From Sternotherus odoratus (Eukaryota > Chordata > Testudines > Kinosternidae), in NCBI GenBank assembly GCA_032164245.1, contig JAVMKO010000006.1:106099310-106163309 (forward strand): a stretch of 64,000 nt of DNA, read 5' to 3'. The position numbers and the translations under genes are program-made. Shown piece by piece: positions 1 through 10,269 of the stretch. Numbering within the stretch: position 1 is the stretch's first letter; each line of letters opens with the position of its first letter. Below the pieces are notes generated by a model. The model worked only from the letters and a program-made list of their open reading frames with translations. It did no database searches and had not been told where the DNA came from.

Positions 1-166
1 CGGTGGGGGGAGCGTGATGACGTCTGAGACACTGAGAACACAGGAGACCTTTTGCGGTGTCTTGATCCACCTTCAAAGAGTTTCTGTCTCAGCAGAGACA
101 CAGCCCGGTCCGGGACGCCGATAGACTCCAGGGCCGAAATATTCCTCACCTCATCTCCTGTGGCAG
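1..166 (+). other. Candidate non-coding first exon (5' part) of perforin-like gene A
   Basis: The stretch ends in a strong splice donor (CAG|GTGAGT, with GT at 167-168) and lies about 1.3 kb upstream of the first coding exon of gene A. Vertebrate PRF1 is known to have a non-coding exon 1, and the other perforin copies in this window have a comparable donor 0.5-1.1 kb upstream of their coding start. I see no obvious sequence match to the first exon of gene B, so this is an inference from position and donor quality. The promoter, if this is right, lies outside the window. Confidence 0.3.
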
Positions 167-444
167 GTGAGTGACGGGTGGGTTTGTTTAGACTTGGCCG
201 AGACCGGGAACCCCATTACGCCAGATGTTTCTCAGACCTCAGCTGAGAGGGGAGACCCCACTGGGTCTTGCGCAGTCCCTGACCGAGCTCAGGAGCCCCA
301 AACACACCGGGTGCTGCACAGACCTCAGCCAGTATCAGGGTTCCCAGTTCCTTCTGCTCTAACCCACTTGAGCCCACTCCCCTTCCAGTGTGATCAGAGA
401 ACCCAGGAGTCCTGACTCTCAATCCAGTGCTCTATCCACTGGAG

Positions 445-1085
445 CAGTGGTTAGAAAACTGCGAGTCACAACCCACTACCCTGGGTTGTGGAATGTCAGG
501 AACTGGGTTGCAGCGGCTCCGGTCAGCACCGATGACCGGGCCCTTATAAGTCCTGTTGGTGGTGCTGCCTGGTTAAGGCAGGCTAGTCCGTACCTGTTCT
601 GACACCGCGCTGCGCCCTGGAAGCAGTCGGCAGCAGGTCCGGCTCCTAGGCGAGGGAGCCACGGGGCTCCATGCACTGCCCCTGCGCCGACCACCAGCTC
701 TGCACTCCCATTGGACATTTCCCAAGCCTATGGGAGATGAGAAGGGGTGGTGCCTGCAGGGGAGAGCCACACAGAGCCACTTGCGTGCCTCCGCCTAGGA
801 GCTGGACCTGCTGCTGGCTACTTCGTGTGTGCATCTCCACAGGCGCTGACGCCATGGGTGCTCCGGGGTTGGAGCACCCACGGGGAAAAATAGGTGGGTA
901 AAGAGCCCCCGCCGGCAGCTCCCCACCCCCACCCTGCCGCAGCTCACCTCCCTGCTGCCTCATCTCCTCCCCTGACCGCTCTGCTTCTCCCGCCTCTCTC
1001 CCAGGCTTGCTGTGCAAAAGCCTGGGAGGGAGGGGAAATGTACCATACCTGGGGGAGGGGTTGGAATGGGGGTTAGGGTTAGGGC
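445..1085. mobile_element. Degraded hAT-like non-autonomous repeats in intron 1 of gene A
   Basis: The block opens with CAGTGGTTAGAAAACTG, which resembles the terminal inverted repeat of hAT elements. It continues as GC-rich sequence with 'aggagctggacctgctgctgg'-type text that I associate with dispersed repeats in turtle and crocodile genomes. No matching right-hand terminal repeat or target-site duplication is visible, so it may be two fused fragments. Confidence 0.35.
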
Positions 1086-1094
1086 CACAAGGCA

Positions 1095-1108
1095 CCGCCA
1101 TCTACTGG
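1095..1108 (-). promoter_or_regulatory. CTCF-like motif
   Basis: The minus strand matches the CTCF core consensus CCASYAGRKGGCRS at 14 of 14 positions. It lies in intron 1 of gene A. Motif match only; occupancy is unknown. Confidence 0.4.
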
Positions 1109-1509
1109 ACCCATTAAGGAATTGCAAGGACCCATTATTATACTACTAGTTGTAGAGTAGGCACGTGACAGTAGAACCCCTCCTCGTAGTTACTGCTGGT
1201 ATTACCAAATCTGAAAAACAAGGAGGGGAGGGAAATAATGTGAATTAGGTAATCTGTAGTCAAGCATGCAAATGAGGCATCACTACATTTGTGTTAAGCC
1301 TCCAGGTTTCCTATTGGGCAGGGTTTTCGTAGGTGTGCAGTAAAATATAGCTGATGTCGTGGGTGGTAGGTAGATGTCTCTGTCTCTACAACAGAGTTAA
1401 CCTATGGAACTGCCTGCCACTGGATTGTCATTAATTATGGATCTCTCTGTCTCTCTCCCTCTAGCAGGCCAAAAACCACTCCTGAGTGGGGGAATTCATC
1501 ACGTCAGCC

Positions 1510-3901
1510 ATGCCCAGATTTGGTGTCTTCCTCCCCCTCCTCCTCTTCATCTTCCCTGGGGCCTCCTCCCATTGTCACACAAGCACAGCCAATGAGTGCA
1601 AGAAGCACACGGCCTTTGTGCCTGGGCACAGCCTGGCTGGGGAGGGCATCGACGTGACCACGATGGGCAGGAAAGGGGCCTATCTGGTGGACAGCAGTGA
1701 CTGGGAGCATCCAGACGGCACCTGCACTCTGTGCCGGAACGGACTGCAGGGAGGACAGTGGCAGAGGTTGCCGCTGGCCGCGGTGGACTGGAGGGTCCAC
1801 GTCTCATGCCGACGGAAGCTGAGCAGCTCGGTGCAGCAGTCGGCGATGGGCATGATGGAGTCGGCGGCGTCCGCGGTGCAGAACGACTGGACGGTGGGTC
1901 TGGATGTGCCTGTGAAGCCCAAGGTTAATGTCCAGGTGGCGCTGGCCGGGTCCCATTCCAAACTGGCCAGTTTCGTGGTAGATCACACGCGGATGGACAA
2001 ATACAGCTTCATGAGCCACGAGATCTCCTGCAGCTATTACAGGTGAGAGCCGGCCTGGGGCAGGAGGGGTCACCGGGAATTGGGATCAGAGCCACACAAC
2101 ACAGTGATACAGGGCGTTTCCCCTCTCGGGGGCGTCAGCTCTGATCCAGACCTGGGAGGGGGAGGCTGGCTGTCTTGGAGGGGGACAGGGAAACGGAAGC
2201 TTTTCTCCCTAGGGAACATTAGTTTCAATCCGGTCCCAGGGTGGGAGACTGCTTTAGGATAATGGGGAACAGGACCTTTCCCCTCTACCATCTCCAATCT
2301 GGCTGGCTTGGGGGGCAGGGAATGGGACCCAGAACCTTTCCTCTCTAAGGAACAGGGGATTTAATCCGGCCTCAGGATATGTTTTAGGATAATGGAGAAT
2401 GGGTCACAGGACCTTTTCCCTCTAGGAGGCACCATCTCCAAACTGGCCCCAGAACAGGGGACTGGCCAGCGAGGAAGGCAGCAGAGAATGGGACCCTTCC
2501 CCTCTAGGAAGCACCGGCTCCCACCTGGAAAGCGCCAGCTATGCAGATTTTCTTTTCCTGTGTGTCAGGACAGCCCGGCGACCTGCTGTGGCCAGAACTA
2601 TCAAGCAGCTGGCAGGATCCCCAGCAAGCTCGTGAGGTTCAGCAGACTGGGAGGTTACTCTGGGTAGGAGCCACCTACTTAGACCCTGGCTTGTGGGTTG
2701 TCTGGGAGCTTAGGACAGGAAGCTAATGACCTCAGCTGACTCACCGGCCGTGCACACTCCTCACCTTGTGTCCCTGACCAGGTTCCGGGTCAGCGAGACG
2801 CCCCCACTCACCAGTCATTTCACTCTGGCGCTGGAGAACCTCCCGGAGCAGTACGACAGCACATCCAAGGTGGAGTACCAGCAGCTGATCAGCAACTACG
2901 GCACCCACTACGTGTCCCAGCTGCAGCTGGGGGGCCGGGCGCGGGACGTAACCGCCGTGCGGGTCTGCGAAGCGGCAATGAGCAGTTTGACTGTCGACGA
3001 GATCAAGGACTGCTTGAGCCTGGAGGCGGGTGTGAGTATCGGGATGGGCTCGGCCAAGGGGGGGTTCAGCAGGTGTGAAGAGGAGAAGAAGAAGGGGAAG
3101 GTCCAGGGGAGTTTCCACGAGACGTATCGGGAGCGCCACGTGGAGGTGGAGGGAGGAGACAGCACCACTGACGTGCTCTTCTCCGGGAGTGATGCCACGG
3201 TCTTCTCAGCCTGGTCTGAGAGCCTCAAAGCCAACCCTGGCCTGGTGTCCTATTCGCTGCACCCCATCCACACCTTGCTGGAGCAGGACGACCCCAAGCG
3301 GGAGGCGCTGAGGCGGGCAGTCAGTGAGTACATCCGTGAGAGGGCCCTGTGGAGGAATTGCACCCGAAGCTGCCCCCCGGGGACTCAACGCAGCGCCCGT
3401 GACCCCTGCTCCTGCGTCTGCCCCGGGGATACCATGACCAACACCATGTGCTGCTCGCGGGAGCGCGGCCTGGGGAAGCTGGTGGTGAAGGTGAAGAAGG
3501 CCAGCGGCCTGTGGGGGGACCAAACTACTGCTACAGATGCCTTCGTCAAGGTCTTCTTTGAGAGACAGGAGATCCGGACCAGCACCATCAGGGACAACAA
3601 CAGTCCCATCTGGAACGTCCACTTGGACTTCGGTACCGTCCACATCACCAGCGCCAGCAAGATCCGTGTCCAGGTCTGGGATAAGGACAAGTGGGACGAT
3701 GACCTGCTGGGAAGCTGCGACATCCCGCTGGAGTCTGGGGGGCCCCACCAGAAGGATTGTTACCTGAACCACGGCCACATCTGGTTCCAGTACAGCCTGC
3801 GCTGTGGGCCCCACCTCGGGGGCCGGAGCTGCTTTGACTATGTCTCCCAGCCAACCCAGCAGAGCGCAGCCAAGGGGAAGGAGGTGGAGGCCTTCTGGTG
3901 A
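1510..3901 (+). CDS. PRF1: Perforin-1-like gene A (two coding exons, 550 aa)
   Basis: Coding exons are 1510-2042 and 2782-3901, joined in phase 2 by GT-AG splice sites. The exon holding the start begins near 1465. The product is a secreted, calcium-dependent pore-forming effector of cytotoxic lymphocytes. Domains: signal peptide (about 1-20); MACPF core to about 370 with YGTHY at 217-221 and GG at 228-229; cysteine-rich EGF-like shelf; C2 domain from about 409. C2 calcium-ligand aspartates are visible at 424, 430, 478, 480 and 483-485. The CH2 segment keeps both cysteines (CLSLEA... and ...RCEEEKKK). The protein ends in tryptophan, as human perforin does, where the C-terminal Trp is reported to be needed for export from the ER. 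An NCT sequon sits just before the shelf. Length fits the family (human 555 aa). The ATG at 1510 is chosen over an in-frame upstream GTG because the signal peptide starts there. Confidence 0.93.
2210..2530. repeat. Degenerate short repeat ('gggacc..cctttcccctctagg') in intron 2 of gene A
   Basis: A unit of roughly 75-90 bp containing 'gaatgggacc' and 'cctttcccctctaggg' recurs several times. Similar units occur at about 6300-6350, 24850-24900 and 25690-25990. It looks like a dispersed element that also expands locally in tandem. I see no coding content in it. Confidence 0.4.
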
Positions 3902-4119
3902 GCCCTTAGAGAGGGGATCGGAGAGGAGTGTGGCTGCACATTGGTCAATAGCGCTCCTTGTCCCCCAGAGCATTTGCTAGTTCCTGCCGTGCTGACTCCA
4001 TTGGGCTTCATGCTGTCACTCCTGCTTGGGAATCGGTGTCTCCGATGCCCTTAAGAGACCGTCTGCTCCTCTGGGCCCATCATCCTCACAGCTCCCACTG
4101 GGACAATATCCCTCAATGA

Positions 4120-4520
4120 ACCACCCATTCCGTATCCATCAGAGCAGTGCATCCAGTGATTCCAGACATCCAATGTATCCATCTAAGCAACAAACCAAAG
4201 TATGTACTACTACTATCTGCCCCCCGCATCCAGCCAACTGCCAGCCAACCAACCAACCAACTGTTGCATTTAGTTTATCCAACATATTCAATCAACAAAT
4301 CACGAACTGTATCCAATGTATCAATCCAGCCAACCAAAGAACGTATCAAGTGCATCTACCTTATATATCCATCCGACCAACTCATGCAAATATCCAACCA
4401 GCCAATCAACAAATGTATTTAGTGTGTCCAATATATGCAGCCAGCTAATAAATATATTTAGAATATCCAGCCTACCTGGCAACCAGTGTATCCAATGCAT
4501 CCGTCCAGCTAACTAACCAG
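4120..4520. repeat. Degenerate CCAA/ATCCA simple repeat (first block)
   Basis: The stretch is built of diverged 'ccaaccaa', 'atccagccaacc' and 'tgtatcca' motifs downstream of gene A. Apparent long reading frames here are low-complexity artefacts. An AATAAA at 4447-4452 could serve as a polyadenylation signal for gene A, about 550 bases after the stop, but this is weak. Confidence 0.55.
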
Positions 4521-4589
4521 TGTATGTATCTAGTCTAGTGAATACCTATTCTCAGCCTATTTACTATTGTGGACTCCATAGGCAGGTCT

Positions 4590-4890
4590 CTATGGGTACG
4601 TCTTCACTACCTGCCGGATTGGTGGGTAGTGATCAATCTATCAGGGATCGATTTATCGTGTCTGGTGTAGACACGATAAATCGATCCCCAATTGCTCTGC
4701 CCTCGACTCCTGTAATCCACCAAGATGAGAGGCGGAAACGGAGTCAACTGGGGAGTGGCGAGAGTTGACCCTGCGCCGTGAGGACACGAGATAAGTCAAC
4801 CTAAGATAAGTTGACTTCAGCTATGCTATTCTCGTTGCTGAAGCTGCATATCCTAGGTCAACCCCCCGCAGTGTAGACCAGGGCTATGTG
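4590..4890. mobile_element. MITE-like DNA transposon with internal perfect hairpin
   Basis: It interrupts the CCAA-type repeat. Its ends ('tatgggtacgtcttcac' and 'gtgtagaccagggctat') are imperfectly complementary and resemble the ends of Harbinger-like MITEs. At 4644-4663 and 4669-4688 it carries a perfect 20-bp inverted repeat with a 5-base loop. No clear target-site duplication was found. Confidence 0.4.
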
Positions 4891-4989
4891 TTATGTGGGC
4901 CACATCCACACTATATATGTACTATCTGTATGGCCCTTAGGATGTAACATAGGCTGCAGCTGTGTGCTGATTGGGGCAGGTTGAGAACT

Positions 4990-5220
4990 ACTGATCTAGT
5001 GCATCCAGTTTAACTAACCAACCAACCAACCAATGTCCTAAATACCTCCAACCAACCAGCCAACCAACCAATATGTGTAGTCAGTGCAACCAGCTACCCA
5101 ACTAAGGTCGAAAGTACATCCAACCAACCAGCCAACCGATATGTGTAATCGGTGCAACTAATCCACCACTCCATGTATGCATCCACCAGCTGTATTTATC
5201 TGTCTGGTGTATCCACTTGA
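4990..5220. repeat. Degenerate CCAACC simple repeat (second block)
   Basis: It continues the same 'ccaaccaacc' repeat as 4120-4520. The 470 bases between the blocks hold a MITE-like insertion and a possible hAT end ('ggttgagaactactg' near 4980). Confidence 0.5.
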
Positions 5221-6535
5221 AGGCTGATTGTCTTTACAGGAAGGGATGAGGTGAAAAGCTCAGGCCTGTCCTATTGCAGCTTCAGTGATTAACCCTCTGT
5301 AGAACCCCAAAGATATTCCAGGGTGAGCGGATGTGCTGGGGTCCTGGGAGGAGGATTAATTTGGCGGCTGTTCCCTAAGTGTTGATTCTGTTGCTTTCTA
5401 CAATTACCCAGCTGCTTTGGGGTCAGTTATATCATCATGAATGCACAGGCCCAACCCATCATCCAGCTGGGTGTTCTCTACTCAGATGGTCAACAAAGAT
5501 GATGATGTATCACTCACCATCAGTAGGCTTCAGAGTTAATACACAGGAGAACATGCCACAGGGCTATTCATTCAGGCTGTCAGCAAGCTCAGGGAGAAGG
5601 CACTGCATCGAGGTCACATTGGGAAGGGCAAATTCTCCCTAATTCAGGAACTAAAGCTTCTTCCTGTCTCACCCCATCTGAATCTCTTGAGAGCCTAGCT
5701 CCACAGTGCACCTCACTGATGGAGGAGGAGTGGTTAACTCTGAACTCTACTGACTACAACAAAGATCTCCAGCCTGGAAAACTGGCATGCAGCTTTGCAG
5801 CACCAATGCAAAATGATTTGCTTCTGGGACAATTCCAGCTCTCTGAATTCTTGCAAGTGTATCTCCCTGCCTCAAAAAACATTTGTGAAAGCAAATTTCC
5901 AAGCAGGAAGCTCTGTCATTCTTCTAACCTCAGTGGGTTAGACCCAGATATAGAGCAGAAATGAGCAGCTGCAATACACGCTTGGGAAGACTCCGGGGAG
6001 CTCTGCGCTAGAGGGGAGCAAGGCATGGCTAGACAGGGGAGCTAGACAGCTAAATGAGTTTTCTCCAACGAGGAATAGAGTGTAATGGGGCCAACGCCAG
6101 TCAAAGCAAATGGCTTCTCTCGGGCACAGAGTATGGTGGGCGGGAAAGAGATACAGTGAGATGGGCAGTATTCTTAGGGGGTATTAATATCCCACAGCTG
6201 AATTTTGCAAGACACTGTATCAAGAAATTCAGGAGGCGATATGAGGAATTATCCTTTCAAGGGGATTTAGCTCTGAGCTGGCTCTTGGGATTGGCTGGCT
6301 CAGGAGGCTGGGGAATGGGACATGGGACCTTTCCCCTCTAGGGGGTGCCGGCTCTGATCTGGCGCCAGGGCATGGCTGGCTCCCTGGGCTGGAGAATTAG
6401 CGCAACGATTCTCCTCTCATGGTGCAGCTCCGATTCCCTCCAGCAGGTGGCAGCCTCAATGGGTGCAGCCCCCAATTATTTAATCAGCTAACATGCACCT
6501 TGCAGGTCACATGGAAGGTGCTATCTGGGGGCGGT
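5221..6535. other. Non-coding stretch, nothing recognised
   Basis: Only short, unconserved reading frames occur, the longest about 95 codons at 6054-6341. I recognise no protein family, RNA gene or transposon end. Confidence 0.4.
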
Positions 6536-6539
6536 GGGG

Positions 6540-7060
6540 AGGCAGGGGGGCAGCAGGGGCTGAGCCCCCGGAACGGAGGCTGGGCTCCAGGTGCAGCGGC
6601 TGAGCACTGGGGCGGCCCCAGAGATCCGGTCGGAGTGCGGATGTGATGCATGATAGGAGAGGATCGTTCCAGAGCCTCCTCCCGCCCCACCCCATGCCCA
6701 GTGGCTTCTGAGCAAGTCCTTGCAGAGCGCATGGCATGCGTTGGCACGGCCCAGCTCCAACCCACTGCCCCCTGGCCCTAGCTCTCCCCCATCCCCCGGT
6801 GCCCTGGAGCCAGGAGAGGCAGAGCATGGATCAGCTCGTCGCTATGGTGCCCTGGGCAATGCTATAAGCCAGCAGGGAAAGGGGGATGTGGGAGCCCTGT
6901 GGCAGGTGGAGGAGCCAAGATGAAGAGGAGGGATAAGGACACGGTGGTGCTGATATGACACGGGGTCAGCACAGGGGTCAGAGAACCGTGGGACAGTCGT
7001 GGTGGTGGAGGGGCTTGCAAAAATTCATCCTGGAGCCCGGCTCTTTGCTCCCAGGCGGGG
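6540..7060. repeat. Dispersed repeat, copy 1 (pair with 8200-8660)
   Basis: The text 'ccagagcctcctcccgccc...cccagtggcttc.gagca...' through 'gtcgtgg.gg...gcaaaaattcatcc' is shared with 8200-8660 in the same orientation with many substitutions and indels. It is probably an interspersed element. No coding function seen. Confidence 0.5.
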
Positions 7061-7478
7061 GCGGGGGGAGAGCTGCTTCCCAAGAGGCCGTGGTGGTATC
7101 TGCTCCTGGGCCCCTCCTCCAATGATGTGACTCTGAGTTCTCCCGGCCCCTTCCTCAGTTTATTCCCCAGGCCTCTGTACTGCCCCCCTGGGGCTGGATC
7201 CCCAGGGTAGAAACTCAAACTGGGGCACCGCTGGGCCCCCTTAGCTCTCCAGCCTGGGCTGTCTCTTACAAAGCTTTACCAGTGACAAGCAGCAAAACCC
7301 CTCCAGGGGCTGAGGTCACTCTGCCAACAAGAGACAAGAGGACACCCAGCCTGCCCCACAGATCCACTGCCTTGGGCTTGCGCCAGCTTTAATCAGGGAT
7401 CAGCATCCAGGCCTGATTCCATTGGCATCACATTTACAGTGGGGGGTCCCTGAGGTGTCAGGTGCTGGCCCCAGTGTG

Positions 7479-7582
7479 GCACTAGGGGGTGCTCTGCTGT
7501 GGGGGAGGGGAGACTCAGCCGGGGCACTTTCCCCGGGCAGTCGGGACTGGCCCCCGTGCTGCAGTGTGGCGCTAGGGGGCGC
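7479..7582 (+). promoter_or_regulatory. Two CTCF-like motifs in a ~90-bp tandem duplication
   Basis: The plus strand matches CCASYAGRKGGCRS at 12 of 14 positions at 7479-7492 and again at 7569-7582 (core CTAGGGGGCGC). The motifs sit in two diverged copies of a GC-rich unit that contains 'ctgtg(c)tg...cggg(g)cgctttcccc'-type sequence. They lie upstream of gene B. Confidence 0.3.
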
Positions 7583-7691
7583 TGTGCTGCAGGGAGTGAG
7601 GCTCAGCGGGGGGCGCTCTCCCCCGGCAGCCCGTGCTGGCCCCAATGCCCCAGTGCACGGCTTATCTCACGGTGGGTTCCCCGCAGCCTGT

Positions 7692-8187
7692 CTATCTCCT
7701 CACACCCTGGACAGGCTCATTTGGTGCACCCCAGAGGTGGAACATTTGCGAGCCACTGTTTACCCCTTCCTCCAAATCATTCATGAGTACGTTGAAGCGG
7801 ATTGGTCCTAGGACTGACCCTTCGGGAACCCCATTAGTTACCCCTCTCCATTCAGAAAATGTACCATTTATTCCTACTCTTTGTTCCCTGACTTTTAGCC
7901 AGTTCTCAATCCATGAAAGGATCTTCCCTCTTATCCCATGGCAGCTTAATTTACATATGAGCCTTTGGTGAGGGCCCTTGTCAAAGGCTTTCTGGAAATC
8001 TAAGTCCACTACGTCCACTGGATCCCCCTTGTCCACATGTGTGTTGACCCCTTCAAAGAACTCCAATAGATTGGTGAGACACGATTTCCCTTTGCAGAAA
8101 CCACGTTGCCTTTTGCCCGAGAATTTATGTTCTTCTATGTGCCTGACAAGTGTATTCTTTACTATTGTTTCTATATTGGCTAGCTAG
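7692..8187 (-). mobile_element. CR1-type LINE fragment (reverse transcriptase)
   Basis: The minus strand encodes a reverse-transcriptase piece with the CR1 hallmarks 'VDLDFQKAFDKGPH', 'SWIENWLK' and 'GVPEGSVLGP'. It is truncated at both ends and lacks the YADD catalytic block. It is a dead fragment inserted antisense to the perforin genes. Confidence 0.85.
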
Positions 8188-8199
8188 CTAAAGCCGCTC

Positions 8200-8660
8200 C
8201 TGCCCTGCCCCTGGACTGGAGGCTGAGATCACAGCCGGAGGGAGGGGGGAGCTCCGGAGAGCCGGTGGGAGTGCGGGTGAGACACATGGCGGACTGGAGA
8301 GCATTTCCAGAGCCTCCTCCCGCCCCCACCCCACACCCAGTGGCTTCAGAGCAATCCCCTGCAGGGTACATGGTCCTAGCTGGCCCGGGCCGCCTCCATC
8401 CAGATATCCCCTTGCCCTCCTCTTACCCTGGTGCCCTTGCCACTGGGAGGTAATACTATAAGCTGGTAGGAGGCAGCGGGCTGGGCAGAACTGGGAATCC
8501 AGTGCCTGGTGGCAGAGCAGAGATCAGGGAGCGGGGGGGAGATGAAGGGCACGGCGACGAGACACAGGGGCCAACACAAGCGTCTCGTAGCTTGAACCAC
8601 GGGCCAGTCGTGGCGGGGGGGGGGGTGCAAAAATTCATCCCAGAGCTCAGATCATGAAAT
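8200..8660. repeat. Dispersed repeat, copy 2 (pair with 6540-7060)
   Basis: This is the partner of the 6540-7060 copy, in the same orientation and lying directly beyond the CR1 fragment. It ends near 'gcaaaaattcatccc'. Confidence 0.5.
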
Positions 8661-8989
8661 TGGGAGCCACGAAAAGCCAGGCCAGGATGGAGCTGGGACG
8701 TCGCCCCTCCCGTTGCAGACTGTTCCTGCCGGGAAGCCGTCGGGTGGACTCGTGGAGCAGAGGCCTGGAGAAAAGGGGGCCTGGGAGCTGTGGCAGAACG
8801 GGGACGGGATTCCCGTAGCCCCCTCCCCTAGAGTCCTGCCCCCCCTGCCCGGCACACGTCGCCCCTGTGACTCAAGCTGTAGCGTCTGAGTTTCTAGAGG
8901 CAGGAAGAGCAGTTCTGACCACAGGCTTCCCCCCGCCCCCTTCGCTGCAGCCGCACGGCGCTGGGGCAGGGAGAGAGCGGCTGCGACGT

Positions 8990-9125
8990 CAGGGATGGGG
9001 ACGTGGGGGGAGACCCCAGAGCGCCACGTCACGCCCGCTGCCGTGCCAGTCAGAGCTGTGCCGCCGTCCAAGCCTGGGCACTCTCTCATCAGCCCTGCCA
9101 GCCCCGGGACAGTCACCCCCAGCAG
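8990..9125 (+). other. Candidate non-coding first exon of perforin-like gene B
   Basis: It ends in a strong donor (CAG|GTGAGT; GT at 9126-9127), 1.1 kb before the acceptor of the first coding exon at 10237/10238. The upstream start is unknown and no clear TATA box is visible. It is called by analogy with the three-exon structure of PRF1. Confidence 0.35.
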
Positions 9126-9149
9126 GTGAGTGAACAGTGGGCTGGGGGG

Positions 9150-9290
9150 GGGGGGAGAATCTCTGGGTTCCCAGGCCTCTCCTGGAGCTGGGGACAGAAC
9201 CCAGGAGTCCTGGCTCCCAGTCCCCCTACCCCCCCTCTAACCCACTTGACCCCACTCCCCTCCCACAGCCAGGATGAGAACCCAAGTGTC
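9150..9290 (-). repeat. MIR-like tRNA-head repeat monomers
   Basis: On the minus strand the unit has a tRNA-like box A ('agtgggttag'-type) and box B ('GGGTTCTCATCC', 'GGGTTCTGTCCC'-type) sequence. The same monomer ('acccaggagtcctggctcccag') is scattered over the whole window. Confidence 0.5.
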
Positions 9291-9480
9291 CTGACTCCTA
9301 CCGCCCCTTCTCCCCCCAAACATCGAGCCTTTCTCCTTAGCACTAACTGGAGAGGTAGAAAGCTCCACTCCGAGATCGGTCAAATTGTTTCTTTCTACCA
9401 GATCTAGACCTCAGAGGTAGGAAGAGTTTAAGAACTGAAGAAGTTCTAGCTCTCTATCAATTTATCTATCCCCATACACC

Positions 9481-9499
9481 CTCTCTATCTCTCTCTATT

Positions 9500-9534
<35 letters not shown>

Positions 9535-9560
9535 ATCTCTCTATCTCTCTCTCGATCTAT
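9481..9560. repeat. CT-rich microsatellite
   Basis: An almost uninterrupted run of CTCTCT with TATCT interruptions, in intron 1 of gene B. Confidence 0.9.
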
Positions 9561-10269
9561 CTGATCATCTTATATGACTGTTTATCACACTGAAAGGAAC
9601 TTCAGAATAGATGGGCACCAACATAGCTGGGGGAGGGGGGGAACCCAGTTCTGCGTTAGCGCGAGGCTGCGGGTTGGGGTTGAGGGGCACCAGCGGAGCT
9701 GGTTGTGGAAGCTCAGGGCAGGGCAAGCAGGAGACGTGGGTCAGGATTCTTCTTTCCTTTCCATGGGTCACAGCTCTGGTCCGTGCGTGACAAATGGAAA
9801 CACACAGGCTGGGGTGACACCCCACCCCCGCCCCTCTGCAGCTTCACTCTGAGTTTCTGTTTCATGTTCTGAGACATCCTGTGCCACAGAGATTTTCACA
9901 CCTTTAACATCAGTCCCTGCAACCTGCAAACAGCATATCAGAGGCCTAGTCCTGTCCCCGGTACAGGGTATGTGGAGGGGCAGGATACTGGGCTAGATGG
10001 GCCCATGGGTCTGATCAGGAAGGGGGCAGGATACTGGGCTAGCTGGACCCTAAGAGAAAAGGTATTGACTATGGATAGAGGAGAAGTGCAAGGCACTCAG
10101 ACTCCCAATTTTGCTCGTATTTGTGCCCTGCCATGAGGAGCCCAGTGTGGATGTAACTTTAACAGCATGTTAACATCCGGAACTGCCAGCTGCAGGATTG
10201 TTGTTAATGCAGAATCTCTCTGTGATTCTCCCTGCAGGGTCATTCGGAGACTGACGTCCCCTCTCGGCC

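Noticed and set aside
1486..2046. Upstream in-frame GTG as start of gene A (same for C at 38075 and D at 54069)
   Set aside because: Vertebrate genes start at ATG; the ATG 24 bases later begins a proper signal peptide in all copies.
4026..4516. Asn/Gln/Pro/Thr-rich reading frames downstream of gene A
   Set aside because: They are translations of the degenerate CCAA simple repeat.
7422..7811. 129-codon reading frame as a gene
   Set aside because: It runs across a tandem duplication with CTCF-like motifs and into an antisense CR1 fragment. There is no family resemblance.
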